64,000 nt of DNA from Thelonectria olida (GCA_020736575.1 JAGPYM010000008.1:1-64000), one strand, 5' to 3'. Positions 48,089 to 60,885 are shown, counted from the first letter of the stretch. The notes: generated from the sequence alone by a model not told the origin. Made by a program: numbers and translations.

Positions 48089-49360
48089 ATGTTGTTGCCT
48101 TCAAAGCAAGCAATACAAACCCACAGACATTTGAGTCACTGGGCTTGAGAGGAAGCCATGCCTAAAGAGCTTCGTGCGAGCAGAGGGCGTCGTCAGTCGC
48201 CGACATGGATCCCATTTCGGGTTTAGTTCTTGCAGTTCAAAGGAATGGGACAGATAGATAGACACACAAACGGCGCGCACGCACAAACAAGACCCACGAG
48301 GCCTTTATCGGTTCTTGTACATCTTTCATCTGTGTACACATGGTCAAAGAAATATGGAGTGTGACTAGGGAAGATTGTTGGCATAGGAGGTGATGGAGAT
48401 ACCAAACGACAGGTCTGGCTGGATGTGAGAGTCTCAATGAGAGAGATGGCGGTAGTGATTGGCTGGGTTGGAGTGTGGAGAAGGAACTGTCGAATGACTG
48501 ATTATCATGAATAAGTGACTTATCACTGCTTTTCCATTACTATGTCCGCCTACTTTTGACCAGATGCGTGCATCATAGTTGGTTTCTTTGTTGTCTCGAT
48601 GCCACTTTAGGGTTTATTAGCGACCGTGGCCAAGCACTTTGTGATCAGCTGGGCTTTTCGCATCAGGCATTGACAAATGATGACGGAACGGGAGGATCTG
48701 ATCAGTAGATAGATAGGTAAGGTAGCTAAGCCAAGGTACCTAAGGTCGAGCCGTGTCACAGGCTGTCAGAAAGGGCGGTAAAGCCGATTCATCCGTCGTC
48801 CTCAGAGGGTCATTTTGGAGTTTCGTACTGGAGGTGCCTGAATGTACCAGTACCTAGGTACTACGTCAATCCCCAAGTTCCTGCGAATTACGTAGCCCCA
48901 AATAAATCAGGCCCCTCCACTCCCTGGGCCTTCTCGCATCCTGCCCGCCACTTTCGAAGGATTCAGGCCACAACAAGGTCAACATTGTTAACCCATATCA
49001 ACTCACATCAGAACATACTCTAACAAAACATAACTGCCCTTCCCCTCCTCTTCTTCTTCTATATTTAACTAACATCTTCTTCTTTTAAACCTCTTGGACC
49101 CAAGACACGGAGCACACCATCCAGATACGTACGTGAACCTTTTGTGCACACACTCTCACCATTCAGCCTTACGAACGACTAAAACAACCAAAACGATCCC
49201 CTTTGCCTCCCTACTTCGCCGCCGCGGCAGATCAATCAATGATTGACTTTCTCTAATCCTCCAAGGCCCAGTTCTTTCTCTCAACGACACACGCTCTCAC
49301 TCTCTGTATTCACCTCTCTCAATTCTATTCAAAGCCGCCTCGCTCACTTCGCCGCCTCCA
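48089..49360. other. Intergenic, 1.3 kb
   Basis: 3' flank of the MAP kinase and leader of oxr1. Contains palindrome-type motifs AGGTACCTAAGG (48734-48745) and TACCTAGGTA (48851-48860). No gene recognised. Confidence 0.5.
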
Positions 49361-50436
49361 ATGAGCTCCTCTCCAGAACACCTTGTCGAATCTTCCGCAA
49401 CGCCCTCCTCTTCCTCTTCCTCTTCCTCTTCCTCCTCCGGCGCCCGCACGCCCGCTCTCGCCTCGAACCCGAACCGCGCCTCTTCTTCGTACCTCTCCAA
49501 CATGTGGTCCGGTCTCATCCGTCGCTTCTCCGCAGAAGACTCCCACTTCCCCAGCCAGACCGACACCGCCATCGGCGACGACAACGGCCACATTGCCAAA
49601 AGTCCCCCTAAGGATGGCGTCAACGGCGTCTTTACTCCTATGCGTCGCACGGCGAGTCCGTTTCGACCTCCGCCCCTCGATCCTCTCGTTCTGCACGGCT
49701 ATCACCCGTCGACCCCCGACTCGGCGAAGCTACTGTCTTCTGGCGTCGCAGAGGAGATTCGCACCATGGTTCCTGAACGACTGCGCATCGTTGAGGACTG
49801 GCAACTCATCTACAGTATGAACCAGGACGGCGCGAGCTTAGCTACATTGTACCAACGCTGTCGCCAGTTCGAAGGCAAGAGGGCCGGCTTTGTCTTGGTC
49901 GTCAAGGATGAGGAAGGCGGGGTGAGTTTCCAAACTAGCATTATGAACTGTTCAACTGACTGACTGATCCTCTCCATTGGCAGATCTTTGGCGCGTATCT
50001 CTCCGAATATCCTCACCCGGCTCATTCATACTTTGGTAACGGCGAGTGCTTCCTCTGGCGCGCTTCGACACACCTCCCACTCCCCCTACCGCCTTCGGCT
50101 GACACGACCAATGCCACACGGACGACAACACTCGCTCCTCCTACAAAATCTGCCAACTCCTCTTCAGAGACAAGCTCACGTACCGCATCACCAGCCCCGA
50201 GCGAAGCTATCCGCTTCAAGGCATTCCCCTACAGCGGACTCAACGATTTCTGCATGAACTGTGAAACGGGCTTCCTGAGCGTTGGATCCGGGGGCGGACA
50301 CTACGGCTTGTGGCTAGACGATTCGCTTGATGTAGGACACAGCTCGCGATGCGAAACCTTTGGAAACGAGCCGCTGAGCGACGAAGGGACCAAGTTTAGC
50401 GTCATCGGCGTTGAGCTCTGGGTCATGGGGGTGTGA
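49361..50436 (+). CDS. oxr1: TLDc-domain oxidation resistance protein
   Basis: Exons 49361-49921 and 49984-50436, with a 62-nt intron; 337 residues. The Oxr1/TLDc family protects against oxidative damage and, in yeast, disassembles the V-ATPase; the role here is inferred. The N-terminus has an 11-residue serine run encoded by a TCC/TCT microsatellite, then a disordered region. The TLDc domain spans from SGVAEEIRTMVPERLRIVEDWQLIY through SLATLYQRCRQFEGKRAGFVLVVKD and IFGAYLSEYPHP to HYGLWLDDSLDVGHSSRCETFGNEPL and FSVIGVELWVMGV. A Ser/Thr-rich insertion of ~35 residues (ADTTNATRTTT ... SSSETSS) interrupts the domain, common in fungal members. Confidence 0.94.
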
Positions 50437-50827
50437 AGCTGACCAGACAGACGCTGAGGTTACATGCTTGAGTTCAAGCTCCAATCAGAGGAAACCCGAG
50501 AGGGAAAAAAATTTAGAAGGGGAACGGCTCTCAAAACGGATGAGTTCCACACATAAACTTGGGCAAAAATGTGGAAAAGGTTCTTCGGATAATGAAAGCC
50601 AGCTGGCGGCATAAAGTCTCCGCTCCCTCACACGACGAAATCATGACGGAGGGGGAAATGCGTAGTGTTCTAATGATACCCGGCGGAGTTTGACACTCCC
50701 GACTCTTGATACTTCAAAAGTCCGCTGGCTTCGGATCTATCTGGCGTTTTTCTTCGAAACTCAATGTGATATTTATATATGATGGACAATCAACATAGAG
50801 CAGAATGGAATGTACTTTTTTATCTTT
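50437..50827. other. Convergent intergenic region
   Basis: 391 bp between the stop codons of oxr1 and hem4. No feature beyond A/T-rich 3' flanks. Confidence 0.55.
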
Positions 50828-51852
50828 TCAATTTGGGATCTTATTCTCAGTCATGAAGTCTACGATCCCGTTTCGTACTCCTTCCGGAGTCGGGGCCTCA
50901 GCGCAGACATCCGGCTCGAAGCCAAACGTCCGCAGGTGGTTTCTCGTCGTAGGTCCAATCGTCGCCACGAAAGTCTTACCGTCGCGCGCACCCGACCGCA
51001 CTTTGCCAGTGTCCGGATCCAGGATGCCCATACCACGAAGTAAGCTGTCGCAACCCGTGGGGGAGAAGACGACGACCCACCGAGTCATAGCAGGCTGGGT
51101 TTCTTCGAGGATATGTGCGAGATCGAGTGGGAATGACTTCATCTCCCCAGAGCCGTAGACGACGGTCTCTGTGACAGGAATTCGCTCAGAGTCCGGGAGG
51201 GCGGGGTCGGTTAACGTCTTCGGGATGATGTCACGGCGAGTCTCGCCAACGAGGAAGAGGACAGGCGGTTTCTTCAGACGGCTCGCATACCAGTCGCCGT
51301 AATGACTGAGGATGTAGGTTGCGAGGGCGGCACCGTTTCCAGTATGACTACCGAAGACCTGGAGGGCTGGCGATTGGGGCACAGCGGCGAGGGCGCGAGT
51401 CGTTGCGGGACCGACGCTATAGACCGGGATGTCTTGGAGGTGAGGCCAGCTCTTGGTTTCGGTTTGGTTTGCGGCTTGGGCTTCTATCAAGCAAACAGAC
51501 CCGAGTCAGCAAAGGGCCGGACCAATTGCTCTATCACAAGGTCCATCCCCCCCTTGTAGAGAAACTCACCTAGTTTACCATCTTCTACCAGTTCAACAAA
51601 AGCTTCCACCGCGCGCTGCGATGTAAATATCAAGCCACCATATTCATCATGCTCTCTAGTTCCAATTCGCCGTTCTCGAAGCAAGGCCTCAACCTGTTGC
51701 ATGCCGGCATCGATAAAGTTGTGCTGGAGAACAGGGACAAATGTCGGCGCAAAAGAGAGGCCATCGTGATGCAATTGAGAAAAGAGATCTTCGTATGAGT
51801 CGCCAGGGCTCGACTTCGTCTTGAGCAGAAGGACGGGAATGGACGAAGCCAT
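50828..51852 (-). CDS. hem4: Uroporphyrinogen-III synthase
   Basis: Exons 51852-51570 and 51483-50828, with an 86-nt intron; 312 residues. It closes hydroxymethylbilane to uroporphyrinogen III with inversion of ring D, the fourth step of heme synthesis, in the cytosol. Evidence: SIPVLLLKTKSSPGDSYEDLF, YGGLIFTSQRAVEAFVEL and the second-lobe motifs PVYSVGPATTRAL, PVLFLVGETRRDIIP, WVVVFSPTGCDSLL and FVATIGPTTRNHL, all typical of the two-domain HemD fold. The upstream in-frame codon that could extend it is GTG, so the ATG is preferred. It is divergent from erv1. Confidence 0.94.
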
Positions 51853-52087
51853 GGTCGGGTCTGCTGGAGGGATGGTCACCTGATAAACTTGGTAGAATTA
51901 GTACGCAAGTTCATAAGCCATCAAACAATTGAGACAATTGGATTGAACTGTCTCGGGTAATTGAAACTCGATTAAAGCCTCAAAGTTTATGATAGATAGC
52001 TCGTGTCTCCAGATAGGAACAGGTGAACATACAATTTCATGATATCCATGTGATGTGAGGTCACTGGAATTTGACTCACCGCACTCC

Positions 52088-52097
52088 TATCGATAAC
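52088..52097. promoter_or_regulatory. TATCGATAAC motif, copy 1
   Basis: Palindromic TATCGATA core in the hem4/erv1 promoter. An identical decamer lies 53 bp away. Confidence 0.4.
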
Positions 52098-52140
52098 AGG
52101 TTCGCGCTAACGGAGCGAAAACCCTTGGACTTTTGGCGCT

Positions 52141-52150
52141 TATCGATAAC
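52141..52150. promoter_or_regulatory. TATCGATAAC motif, copy 2
   Basis: Same sequence and orientation as the copy at 52088. Confidence 0.4.
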
Positions 52151-52380
52151 CCTCCTTATTGACTTGTCGCTTCATCTGTCTGAACATCTTCTAGAACAAT
52201 GCGGCTCTACCGGGGCTGACAAATTACTATCACACCACGACAACATCAGAATTCGTGGCTCCTTGTTGCAGCTGTCAATCGTTGACCATATAGTCCTTCT
52301 TTGTTCTCGCCCCTTTTCCTCTGCTTGTCGGTACTCTCCTCAACACGTCAGATCTGTAGACAGTTCGGCAAGTGGTGAGA

Positions 52381-53052
52381 ATGGCCGACGACAAAGATCA
52401 ACAGCAGTCAGGAAGTGGTGTGGTCGCCACCCCTGGTGCGCCCGCCCCTGCGTCTGGAGGCTCTGCTGAGTCCCCGAAGAGGATTCCCAGGGGAGTGGTT
52501 CTGGGCCCTGATGGGAAGCCGTGAGTCAACCCCATTGATTTGACCGATAGACTTTCGCCATTCTTCTGGAATCGTGTTATGGTGGATCGCATTGCTGACC
52601 CTGTCTATAGATGCCGCAACTGTACCTCTTTTGCTTCATGGGCCGCTCAGACTAAGGAGACCATCAAGGGTAATGAGGCCCGGGCTAAGGCTGCAAATCA
52701 AGGCCCGCCGGCTGATTGCCCTCCAGACGTTGAAGTACTGGGCCGGAGTACATGGACCTTGCTACACTCAATCGCGGCCACATATCCCGAAAACCCATCG
52801 AATGGCCAAAAGTCGGACCTTCTCAGTTTCGTGAGCTTGTTTTCCAAACTCTACCCGTGCTGGGTATGCGCCGAGGACTTCCAGGGCTACCTGAAGCGGG
52901 ATGCACCCAAAGTTGGCAGCCGAGATGAGTTTGGCAAGTGGTTATGCGGTGCCCACAACGACGTGAACCGGAAGCTGGGCAAGCCTGAGTTTGATTGCTC
53001 CAAATGGCAAGAGAGATGGCGGACAGGCTGGAAGGATGGGCGATGCGATTGA
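52381..53052 (+). CDS. erv1: Mitochondrial FAD-linked sulfhydryl oxidase Erv1
   Basis: Exons 52381-52520 and 52611-53052, with a 90-nt intron; 193 residues. Erv1 reoxidises Mia40 in the intermembrane space and passes electrons to cytochrome c. The shuttle disulfide is C48-R-N-C51, created across the intron junction. The active-site pair is YPCWVC. The structural pair is C-x16-C in WLCGAHNDVNRKLGKPEFDC. LGRSTWTLLHSIAATYPENP and HNDVNRKLGKP form the FAD site. The disordered N-terminus lacks a classical presequence, as usual for Erv1. All cysteines required for activity are present. Confidence 0.96.
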
Positions 53053-55887
53053 GCAAGCATCGTCTCGGCGAGCTGTGTCTGAGATCTCGTGAGACGGCGG
53101 AAGCATCGATGAAAAGGGGTCCCGCCGGTGTGATGCCGGAGCGGTGCCGGTGGAATGACTAAGTAACTGTGTATCAGTATCCATGACCCTTGAAAAGGGA
53201 GCCAAGGAATGTACGGAAACGAGAGCGGCAGCATTTGTTTTCTCAGAAGCCAAAATTAGGGCGTGAAAAGACAGGAGACGGAGATGGAGACGAAGAGGGT
53301 TGTGGTACGTTTTCGGGCGTCTGAGTTGAGGCTGGAATCGGTACCTGCCTACCTGCGCGCGATGCATGGTCCCTTCGTGCTTGTCATATTAGATTGGAGG
53401 CTGGACGAGGTACCGAGAGCTGGAGGGAACAGCCGAGTCAAGGTGAGAAGGCGGTCACCGAGACTGCTGAGCGGTGTAACATTGTTGTATAGATAGATGT
53501 ACTTTCCCGATGTAGAAAGAATCTCTTCTCACGACTTCCACGGTAGGTAGGTAGATATTAGACGCCACTCGTTTTTTAGATGTGATCCCAAATTTACGAG
53601 GTGGGTACCAACGAATGCACTTGGGGACTTGGAAGCTGCAACTTCAAGATACGTCGTGATGTGCGAAAAATATCACCCAGTGCCTCCTCGGAGCACAGAA
53701 TGAGATACATGTCGTGTCGTCGGCCAAAACCTCCGACTTACACTCTCGCATGAAACTGAAGCAGTCGACAGTCAGGCTACTTGTGGACTCGATTCCCGCA
53801 ACGGGGCGGATACATGTTGTTGGCGATGGAGACGGCCTTGGCCCTGCGAGGTGTAAACGGACGGCATCAATGGGAACGGATGACGCACAGCGATCAAACG
53901 AACCCAATACAGCCACCCCCAATGCGGCATCCAGCAGTCCCGGTTCCAGAGTACTTCGTATGTACGAATGGAAAGACAGGCTGGCCGTTTTCCAGTTGCG
54001 TGCTCAAATCGTCGGCGGTCGACGTCCGCTCGTCCAGTCAAACGGTCCTTGTCTCGGGAGGAGTCGCCGCACGATAAGGATGATCTGACATGCCACATTG
54101 AGCAGTGCCCACCACCTCGTTGACTAACTACGTACCTTACCTGGTGAACTAACTACCGGCCCGGCCGTTTACGATGGGATGGCCTCACCGAACAACCGAC
54201 CGCTACCAGCAAATCGAGGCGCTTTGGTGGCTTCCAGATTTCAGGTTCCATGGCTCGTGCCCTGGAATTCCCCTTACCCTGCTCTTGTCTCCCCTGTAGG
54301 CGCCTTGTCTTGTTACTCTGGCCCTGGGCTGCGCGAGAATGCCCTGGACAATCGTTTCCAGATTCCCTGCTTTGAGGCTCGCTAACAGGGACTGTGGTGA
54401 GATTCACAACGAGGGTCGTCGGCCTATCAATCTTACATGCTCAAGACCCTGCTGGTGCATATCAACGGCAAGAAACGGAAAACCAAGGCTCGGTGAAGTT
54501 TTTTTTTTTTTTCTTTCGTTGAAGTTGTTGATACTCGCTTTGTTTGGGTATCTCGTCTTCATACGCTCGCTTCTTTTCTCGGGCAATACCCAGGGGCGTT
54601 GTCGGAGACAATGTGAGGGTAACGGGAGCCCCTTTACCTATCTATCCTATTCGCCCAATTCGTCGCCGCTATGCCGTGTTTTTTGCTAGGCATTCATTCA
54701 TGCCAATGAATGATTGATGATGAATTCACATAATGCAACGTCTTTGTTGCAGTACAGTAGTTACGAATACCCTAGAGTCTGGCGACGCCTAGTTGTGGGT
54801 GTGGGTATTATTGACCGCAATTCAACCGAACAAGAATGGATATCATGATGGCGATGACTCCCAAGTCTCGCTACTTTCTCCAGCCACAGCGGCCCAGAAC
54901 CCACCGCTGCCACCCGATGAGCGATTCAATTGCCGCAGATTTTGTCGAGTCTCACCGAACAAGGGCCTTTGCGAAGGCTTTACCTATTGCATCGGCGTCG
55001 AGGACTTGCACGCCGAAGGGACATTGCAAGAAAAGGACCCCCCGTGGACATGGATGAATGTGGACGTGTTCGGCCTGGTACTCGGCCACACATCCGGACC
55101 AGCCGGGGCCAGGGCTGAACCATGGCCTTCATTCGATCAATCGGACAATCAGGGGTCCAAAACAAAATATTGTCGATTGCTGCTCACAGCCAGAAGCTGA
55201 CTTGGCGGGCCGTTGCCGCTATCTCTTGGGAGAAGAGCTATGGCCTTTGGGAGGGGAGGGGGCCGCCCATTGACCTGGGCGAAGCTTGCATCATATGATT
55301 CTATCGCAGTCGACGGGAGGTGTGCGTGTGTCTCTGTGTTCCACGTTAGAGCCGCCCTCGCGTGGCGTCGGCGACATTACATCACCAACCTCACCACCAC
55401 AACCTCCACCACTCACCATTCACCATGGACCATGCTCTCTGACGACACGCCCGCTGCGCCGGAGAGATGGAGGGTGCAGCAAGAAACCTCACTTCATGTT
55501 GCGATGCTGGCGCAATCAAGATCCATTTCATTATCCCTATTCCTATCTAATCCGGGAAAAATACCGTGATGTTGCTCCCTGTCATCTCATGCCTCCTCCG
55601 ACTACGCTCCCACTTCGCTGGTGCGTCTATTTTAGGATTTCGTTTGAGTTGCTGGATGCATTGATACATAGCTCGATTTGATATAAAACTCGTCGTCCTC
55701 GTCCTCTTCAGCGATTTCCGTTCTCTTCCACATTCCAATTCCGCATTCAGATTTGGTTCCCAAGCCATCCACATCGCATTCCTCCTCCAAGCTCACTTAC
55801 TTACTTCCGCGAGCTCCCAATTGCAGGAAGCTTCCTCCAGCCATCTTCCCTACCCACTGAATACATCAGGAATCACCATTAGCTAGT
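53053..55887. other. Intergenic, 2.8 kb
   Basis: Contains GGTAGGTAGGTAG (53542-53554), a T run at 54498-54511 and a C/T-rich leader before pdc. The frame at 54793-55200 starts with TTG and matches no family I know; it was not called. Confidence 0.5.
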
Positions 55888-57910
55888 ATGGCCGACGAAC
55901 AACGAGTTCAGGCTCTCCAGCAGCCTATCGACGCTGGCGAGTACCTCTTCAAGCGACTCCACGAAGTCGGTGTCCGCTCCGTCCACGGTGTTCCAGGCGA
56001 CTACAACCTTGTTGCCCTCGACTATCTCCCCGACTGCGGCCTCAAGTGGGTTGGCAGCGTCAACGAGCTCAATGCTGGTAAGTTCCATGCCAATCAATGA
56101 ATTGCCCCTCCATTTCCCACCGTCATGTCATATCATGACATCGTGTTCCTGCAACAACCCCGCCCACACCCAAGCGGCACAACGGCATCCATTCCCCAAT
56201 CACCCTTGCAACTTTTTCCCTGAAGCTCGCCCATCTCGCCGCTAACACACCCTCTTTTAGCCTACGCTGCCGATGGTTATGCCCGAGTCTCCAAGATTTC
56301 GGCCCTCATCACCACTTTCGGTGTGGGCGAGCTCTCCGCCATCAATGGCCTGGCCGGTGCCTACTCTGAACATATCCCTGTTGTTCACATCGTCGGCTGC
56401 CCCTCGACCATCTCCCAGCGCGATGGCATGCTCCTTCACCACACTCTCGGCAATGGCGACTTTGATGTCTTCGCCAACATGAGCGCCCAGGTCTCGTGTG
56501 AGGTCGCCAAACTCAACCACCCCGCCGAGATCGCCAGCCAAATTGACCATGTTCTGCAAACTTGCTGGCTCCGCTCTCGCCCAGTTTACATCATGCTTCC
56601 CACCGATATGGTCCAGGTCAAGGTTGAGGGTGCCCGCCTAGAGACCCCCATTGATATGTCGGAGCCTAAGAACGATGTCGAAGCCGAAGACTTTGTTGTT
56701 AGCGAGGTCCTGAAGAACCTCAACGCTGCCAAGAATCCCATCATTCTCGTTGATGCTTGCGCTATTCGCCACCGAGTTGTCGATGAAGTCCACGACCTTG
56801 TGGACAAGACCAACCTCCCCGTCTTTGTGACCCCCATGGGCAAGGGAGCTGTTGATGAGAACCATCCCAACTATGGAGGTGTCTATGCCGGCGCTGCTTC
56901 AAAGCCCGAAGTTCAGGAAATCGTCGAGTCCTCAGATCTGCTCCTCACAGTCGGTGCCATGAAGGTAGGAGCTAAACATATCAATTCGTCTCACCCGTGA
57001 TCGCAAGCTGACATGGCCCAATATAGTCCGACTTCAACACTGCCGGATTCTCATATAGAACCTCCCAGCTCAACTCTATTGACTTCCACAGCGACCACTG
57101 CATTGTCCGATACTCCACATACCCAGGCGTTGCCATGAGAGGCGTGCTTCAGAAGGTCATTGACCAGGTTGATCCTTCTCTCCTCAACGTGCAACCCAGC
57201 CCCGTAGTCGCAAACAGCGTCCCCAAGCAGACCGACGATTCGCAGACCATCACCCAGGCCTACTTCTGGCCTCGCATTGGCGAGTTCATGATTGAGAAGG
57301 ATGTCATCATTACCGAGACCGGAACTTCCAACTTCGGCATCTGGGACACCCAATTCCCCGCTGGTGTTACGGCCCTCAGCCAGGTCCTCTGGGGAAGCAT
57401 TGGTTGGTCTGTCGGTGCTGCACAGGGTGCTGCTCTTGCTGCAAAGGATCTTGGCAACGGCCGCCGAACCATCCTGTTTGTCGGTGACGGCTCCTTCCAG
57501 CTCACAGCCCAGGAGGTCAGCACCATGATCCGACATCACCTGAACCCCATCATGTAAGTTCAAGCGTCTGTTGGCCAACTCTGTAAGAACCGTACTAACT
57601 CCTTTGCAGCTTCCTTATTTGCAACGAAGGATTCACTATTGAGCGATTCATCCACGGTATGGAAGCCGAGTACAACGACATCAACGAGTGGAAGTACAAG
57701 GATCTCGTCAATGTGTTTGGAGGTGAGAACACGGCCAAGACGTTCCAAATCAAGACCAGGGACGAGCTCAACGAACTACTGGCCGACACGGAATTCCAAG
57801 CTGCCAGCTGTCTCCAGTTCGTGGAGCTCTACATGCCCAAGGAGGATGCTCCTCGCGCGCTGATCATGACTGCTGAAGCCAGCGCAAAGAACAACGCCAA
57901 GACTCAGTAA
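55888..57910 (+). CDS. Pyruvate decarboxylase
   Basis: Exons 55888-56077, 56261-56964, 57027-57553, 57610-57910; 573 residues. TPP- and Mg-dependent conversion of pyruvate to acetaldehyde and CO2, the first fermentative step, in the cytosol. Evidence: GVPGDYN with Asp38, catalytic Glu60 in VNELNA, the HH pair in [12 protein letters not shown], the TPP motif GDGSFQ...ICNEG, and [10 protein letters not shown] with its Glu. The first Asn of the usual NN in the TPP motif is Cys here; the Mg-binding second Asn is kept. The first intron (183 nt) is the longest in the window. The 5' leader is C/T-rich, as in highly expressed fungal genes. Confidence 0.96.
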
Positions 57911-58382
57911 ATGCGCGACGAGCTGATTCCGCAGGTCGGTAGGCAACGGTTATAGAATGGTATGGAATTGGCTCCTAAGAAAACAAAGTGGTGGATGAGA
58001 GATTGAGTGTAGCTTAGCCAAAGTTTTATGGCTGGCTGTGCTGTCTCCCTTAATTAAAAATGACATAGAAGGGTACTCCAAATCAATCGGCGGGTGGGCT
58101 AGAGCTGGATAATTCTTGAATATCATGAGCGAGTATAAAGATAAGAATGGAATTGATTTTTTTTCTCATTTCATACAATGAAGTCAAATAGTGAAACGTT
58201 TTGAACTTCCGTTCAATAGATGATGGCTGTGCGCTCTGATGGGCAAGGTGGGCACGTGATGAAATGGGTCGTCTCGAAAATTGTCCAGTTTTGGAACGAA
58301 CGACCTACAACACTACATCGCAACCTACTTCCAACATCCGACACTGGGAAAGAGACATACTCTCTTGTTCTTGTTTCTCATT
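57911..58382. other. Intergenic, 0.5 kb
   Basis: 3' flank of pdc and 5' flank of tan1. A T run lies at 58157-58164. Nothing else recognised. Confidence 0.55.
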
Positions 58383-59706
58383 ATGAGCGACGGTGCGAAT
58401 AAAAGAAAGGGAGGCCCTGGCGGCTCCAGGGGCGGTGGCTTCAAGAAGAGCAAGGTGAGAAAACCAACCCACAATACCTCCCAACACTGAGGCGCCTCGA
58501 CACGTGCACATGGTTCAGTCGCTCATTGAAGCGGTGTTCTTATTGAATGTTGGACTAATTGGGTCACAAAGGGAGGCAATGCTGGCAAGTGGCAGACACC
58601 ACACAGAAAAGCCATGCATGCCCAAAAGGTTGACATGGGCTCAACCCTTGAGGTTGACGATGCTGGCATTTGGGTGACTTATGCCAGAGGCATGAAGGGC
58701 AAGTCGATCCGAGAGTTTAAGGCAATTTGCAACAAGGTATGGTTGTTGGCCGGTTTTACGATTTTGTTCGCTGGTTAACTCAATCCTGCAGTATGGCGAG
58801 TCTTTGTTTGGAGTTGAAGCTCCCAAGGATCCACTTGACGAGGAGAAAGATGAGCACGACGGCTTAGATATTGAGGCCTCGATCCAACAAGAGTTGGAGA
58901 GTTTCAAGGAGTCCAAGCCCAAGGAGAGACAAGTTTTTACTCCCGTGTCGACGGGACTTGAATGCCTCTTCTTCATGAAGACGGCTAAGCCAATTGACGC
59001 CCTCCGACTCACCCAACAGATGTGTCAGGATGCGAAGAATTGCCCGGATCCCCGAGAGCGGAAAACCAAGTACATTAACCGTTTAACCCCAGTCCAGGAT
59101 ATGGACAAGGCAACTGAGAGTGGCATCGAGCGTGTAGCGCGGTCCGTTTTGGGCAAATCCTTTGAGTTGAAGAGCGAAGGCGACAAGGATGGCGAGGAAG
59201 GGCAAAACGGAGGCGATGTTGCGGAAGCTCCAGCGTGCACGGTATGTATCAGTGGTGTGGTTTATTGCGTCGTCTTGCTCCAGGAAGCTGATAAAGCGGT
59301 TGCTATTCTAGTACGCCATCCGGCATAACATCCGGAGCCACTCCACCTTCAAGTCAGACGTCGTCATTAAGAAGATTGCGGGTTTGGTCAGTCCCAAACA
59401 CAAGGTCAACCTAGGCAACCCAGACAAGGTTGTATTGGTTGAGATCTTCCAGGTAAGCGAAGGGAAAAAAGGAAAAAAATCCTTCTCGCGTGTTTGGACC
59501 TATCGGTGGTTTCGCAGTGGCTCGTGCAGCTGACTAGTGTGTAGATGTATTGCGGAATCTCGGTTGTCGATGGAAAACAATGGGAGGAACTGAAGCGGTA
59601 CAATCTCAACGAGCTATACAAGTTGGCTTCGGAGACGAACAAGAAGGATGAGTCGGGTCCTCCTGACGCTGCTGCAGCTACCGAAGAAGCGGAAAAGGCG
59701 ACATGA
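58383..59706 (+). CDS. tan1: THUMP-domain tRNA acetyltransferase cofactor Tan1
   Basis: Exons 58383-58454, 58572-58736, 58792-59241, 59312-59452, 59545-59706; 329 residues. Tan1 (human THUMPD1) binds tRNA and works with Kre33/NAT10 to form N4-acetylcytidine at C12 of tRNA-Leu and tRNA-Ser. Evidence: a glycine/basic N-terminus, WVTYARGMKGKSIREFKAIC, an acidic linker, then the THUMP-type region: TGLECLFFMKTAKPIDALRL, TKYINRLTPVQ, YAIRHNIRSHSTFKSDVVI and HKVNLGNPDKVVLVEIFQ, followed by MYCGISVVDG. Four introns of 55-117 nt. The C-terminus is a short Ala/Glu-rich tail. Start chosen as the ATG leading MSDGANKRK; the upstream frame is longer but not protein-like. Confidence 0.93.
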
Positions 59707-60885
59707 TAGTCGAGTCGAGCGTTGATCTAGCGAGAGGGAGGACCATGACGTGTCACTTGTATGGGAGGGCAAATATTGAAGTGATTGCGGCCGTTTTCGA
59801 TGTCAGACGAAACCACGAGGGGTTGCGACAAGCGAGAAGTTGCGCCCACAGTCCACAATTAAAGGCATGAGAAATCGGAATTGAAGGCCCTGCAACATGA
59901 ACCAATGGGACATGACGGGGAACCCGCCTGCGTGCAAAAGGACTTGAGGAATGGCTTCTGGGGGGAACAACCCTGGATCAGTGATGGGTCTTGGGGTGTC
60001 CAGGATGGGTTACAGCCACGACGTAACTGCATCGAGGTGTTTGGTGTTGCATGGCACAGGGCATTCGTTGTACTACATTCCAGGGAGAATAACAACATTG
60101 TTGGGGCGAAAGCCACCAGGTACGAAGTACTTCGGGATGCTTCATAAAACGATCTGACTAGCAGGCAGGATCTTGCGTGTTCGTATGCAATGTCAGCGAG
60201 GAGAGAGCTGCGAGATGGCTCCTGGGCAGGAACGGGAATGGAATTTAGTAACCGTTGAGTCGTATGTAGCGGAGAGACGGACATCAGACGAAGTTTTCAA
60301 TACAGTCGATGCATACGGGCGTAACCTGCATACGAAGGGAGGGGCCAATTATTCATACTCGCTGGTACGTAACTACCTTGTTGGTTCTCAGAAGAAGACG
60401 AGAGCTTCCATGGACTGTGGGTGTCGTGGTCATGGTGACTTCGATGCATGCGTGCATGGATGCAGTACGCACGTATGTACTTGATGCTGAAAGTTGAGGT
60501 CGGAGCGTCGGTGGGTATGGATCTGAGCTGACGGCATCCATGCATTGGCTTGGTTATTGTTTTGTACCCATTCAAGCAAATAAAGAAGCAAGACATGGCA
60601 GCAAGGAGTCTTGCACAGAATGAGAAAGGACTCAAAGAGGATCGATCCCCAATGATGAAGCCACAGCAAGCCAGTTACCGCACGTGTGGGTACCACCACC
60701 TTGCGATGGCGGGCGGGCGCCTTTGCACCATTCAGCTCGCCTCACCGCAAGATGCAAATGTGCCAGAGACATTTCAAGGGTGGTGGCTGATGAGTTTAGA
60801 TGCGCCGTGTTGAAGGTCTTGAGAGACGACGCCACATCTGGATGACTTCCATGGGGCAACCGCGGAATGCTGCTCCCTCGAAGCG

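Larger units (their letters stand above)
51853..52380. promoter_or_regulatory. Divergent promoter region hem4 / erv1
   Basis: 528 bp between divergent start codons. It contains two identical TATCGATAAC decamers (52088-52097, 52141-52150), plus GATAGATAG at 51991-51999 and AGATAGG near 52012. GATA-type sites could bind GATA factors, but this is not shown. Confidence 0.4.

Noticed and set aside
50828..53052. Heme/redox gene cluster (hem4, erv1 with oxr1)
   Set aside because: Neighbouring housekeeping genes with different compartments; only the divergent promoter of hem4/erv1 is suggestive.
54793..55200. 135-codon plus-strand frame with several cysteines, a possible small secreted protein
   Set aside because: Begins with TTG, has no signal peptide and resembles no family.
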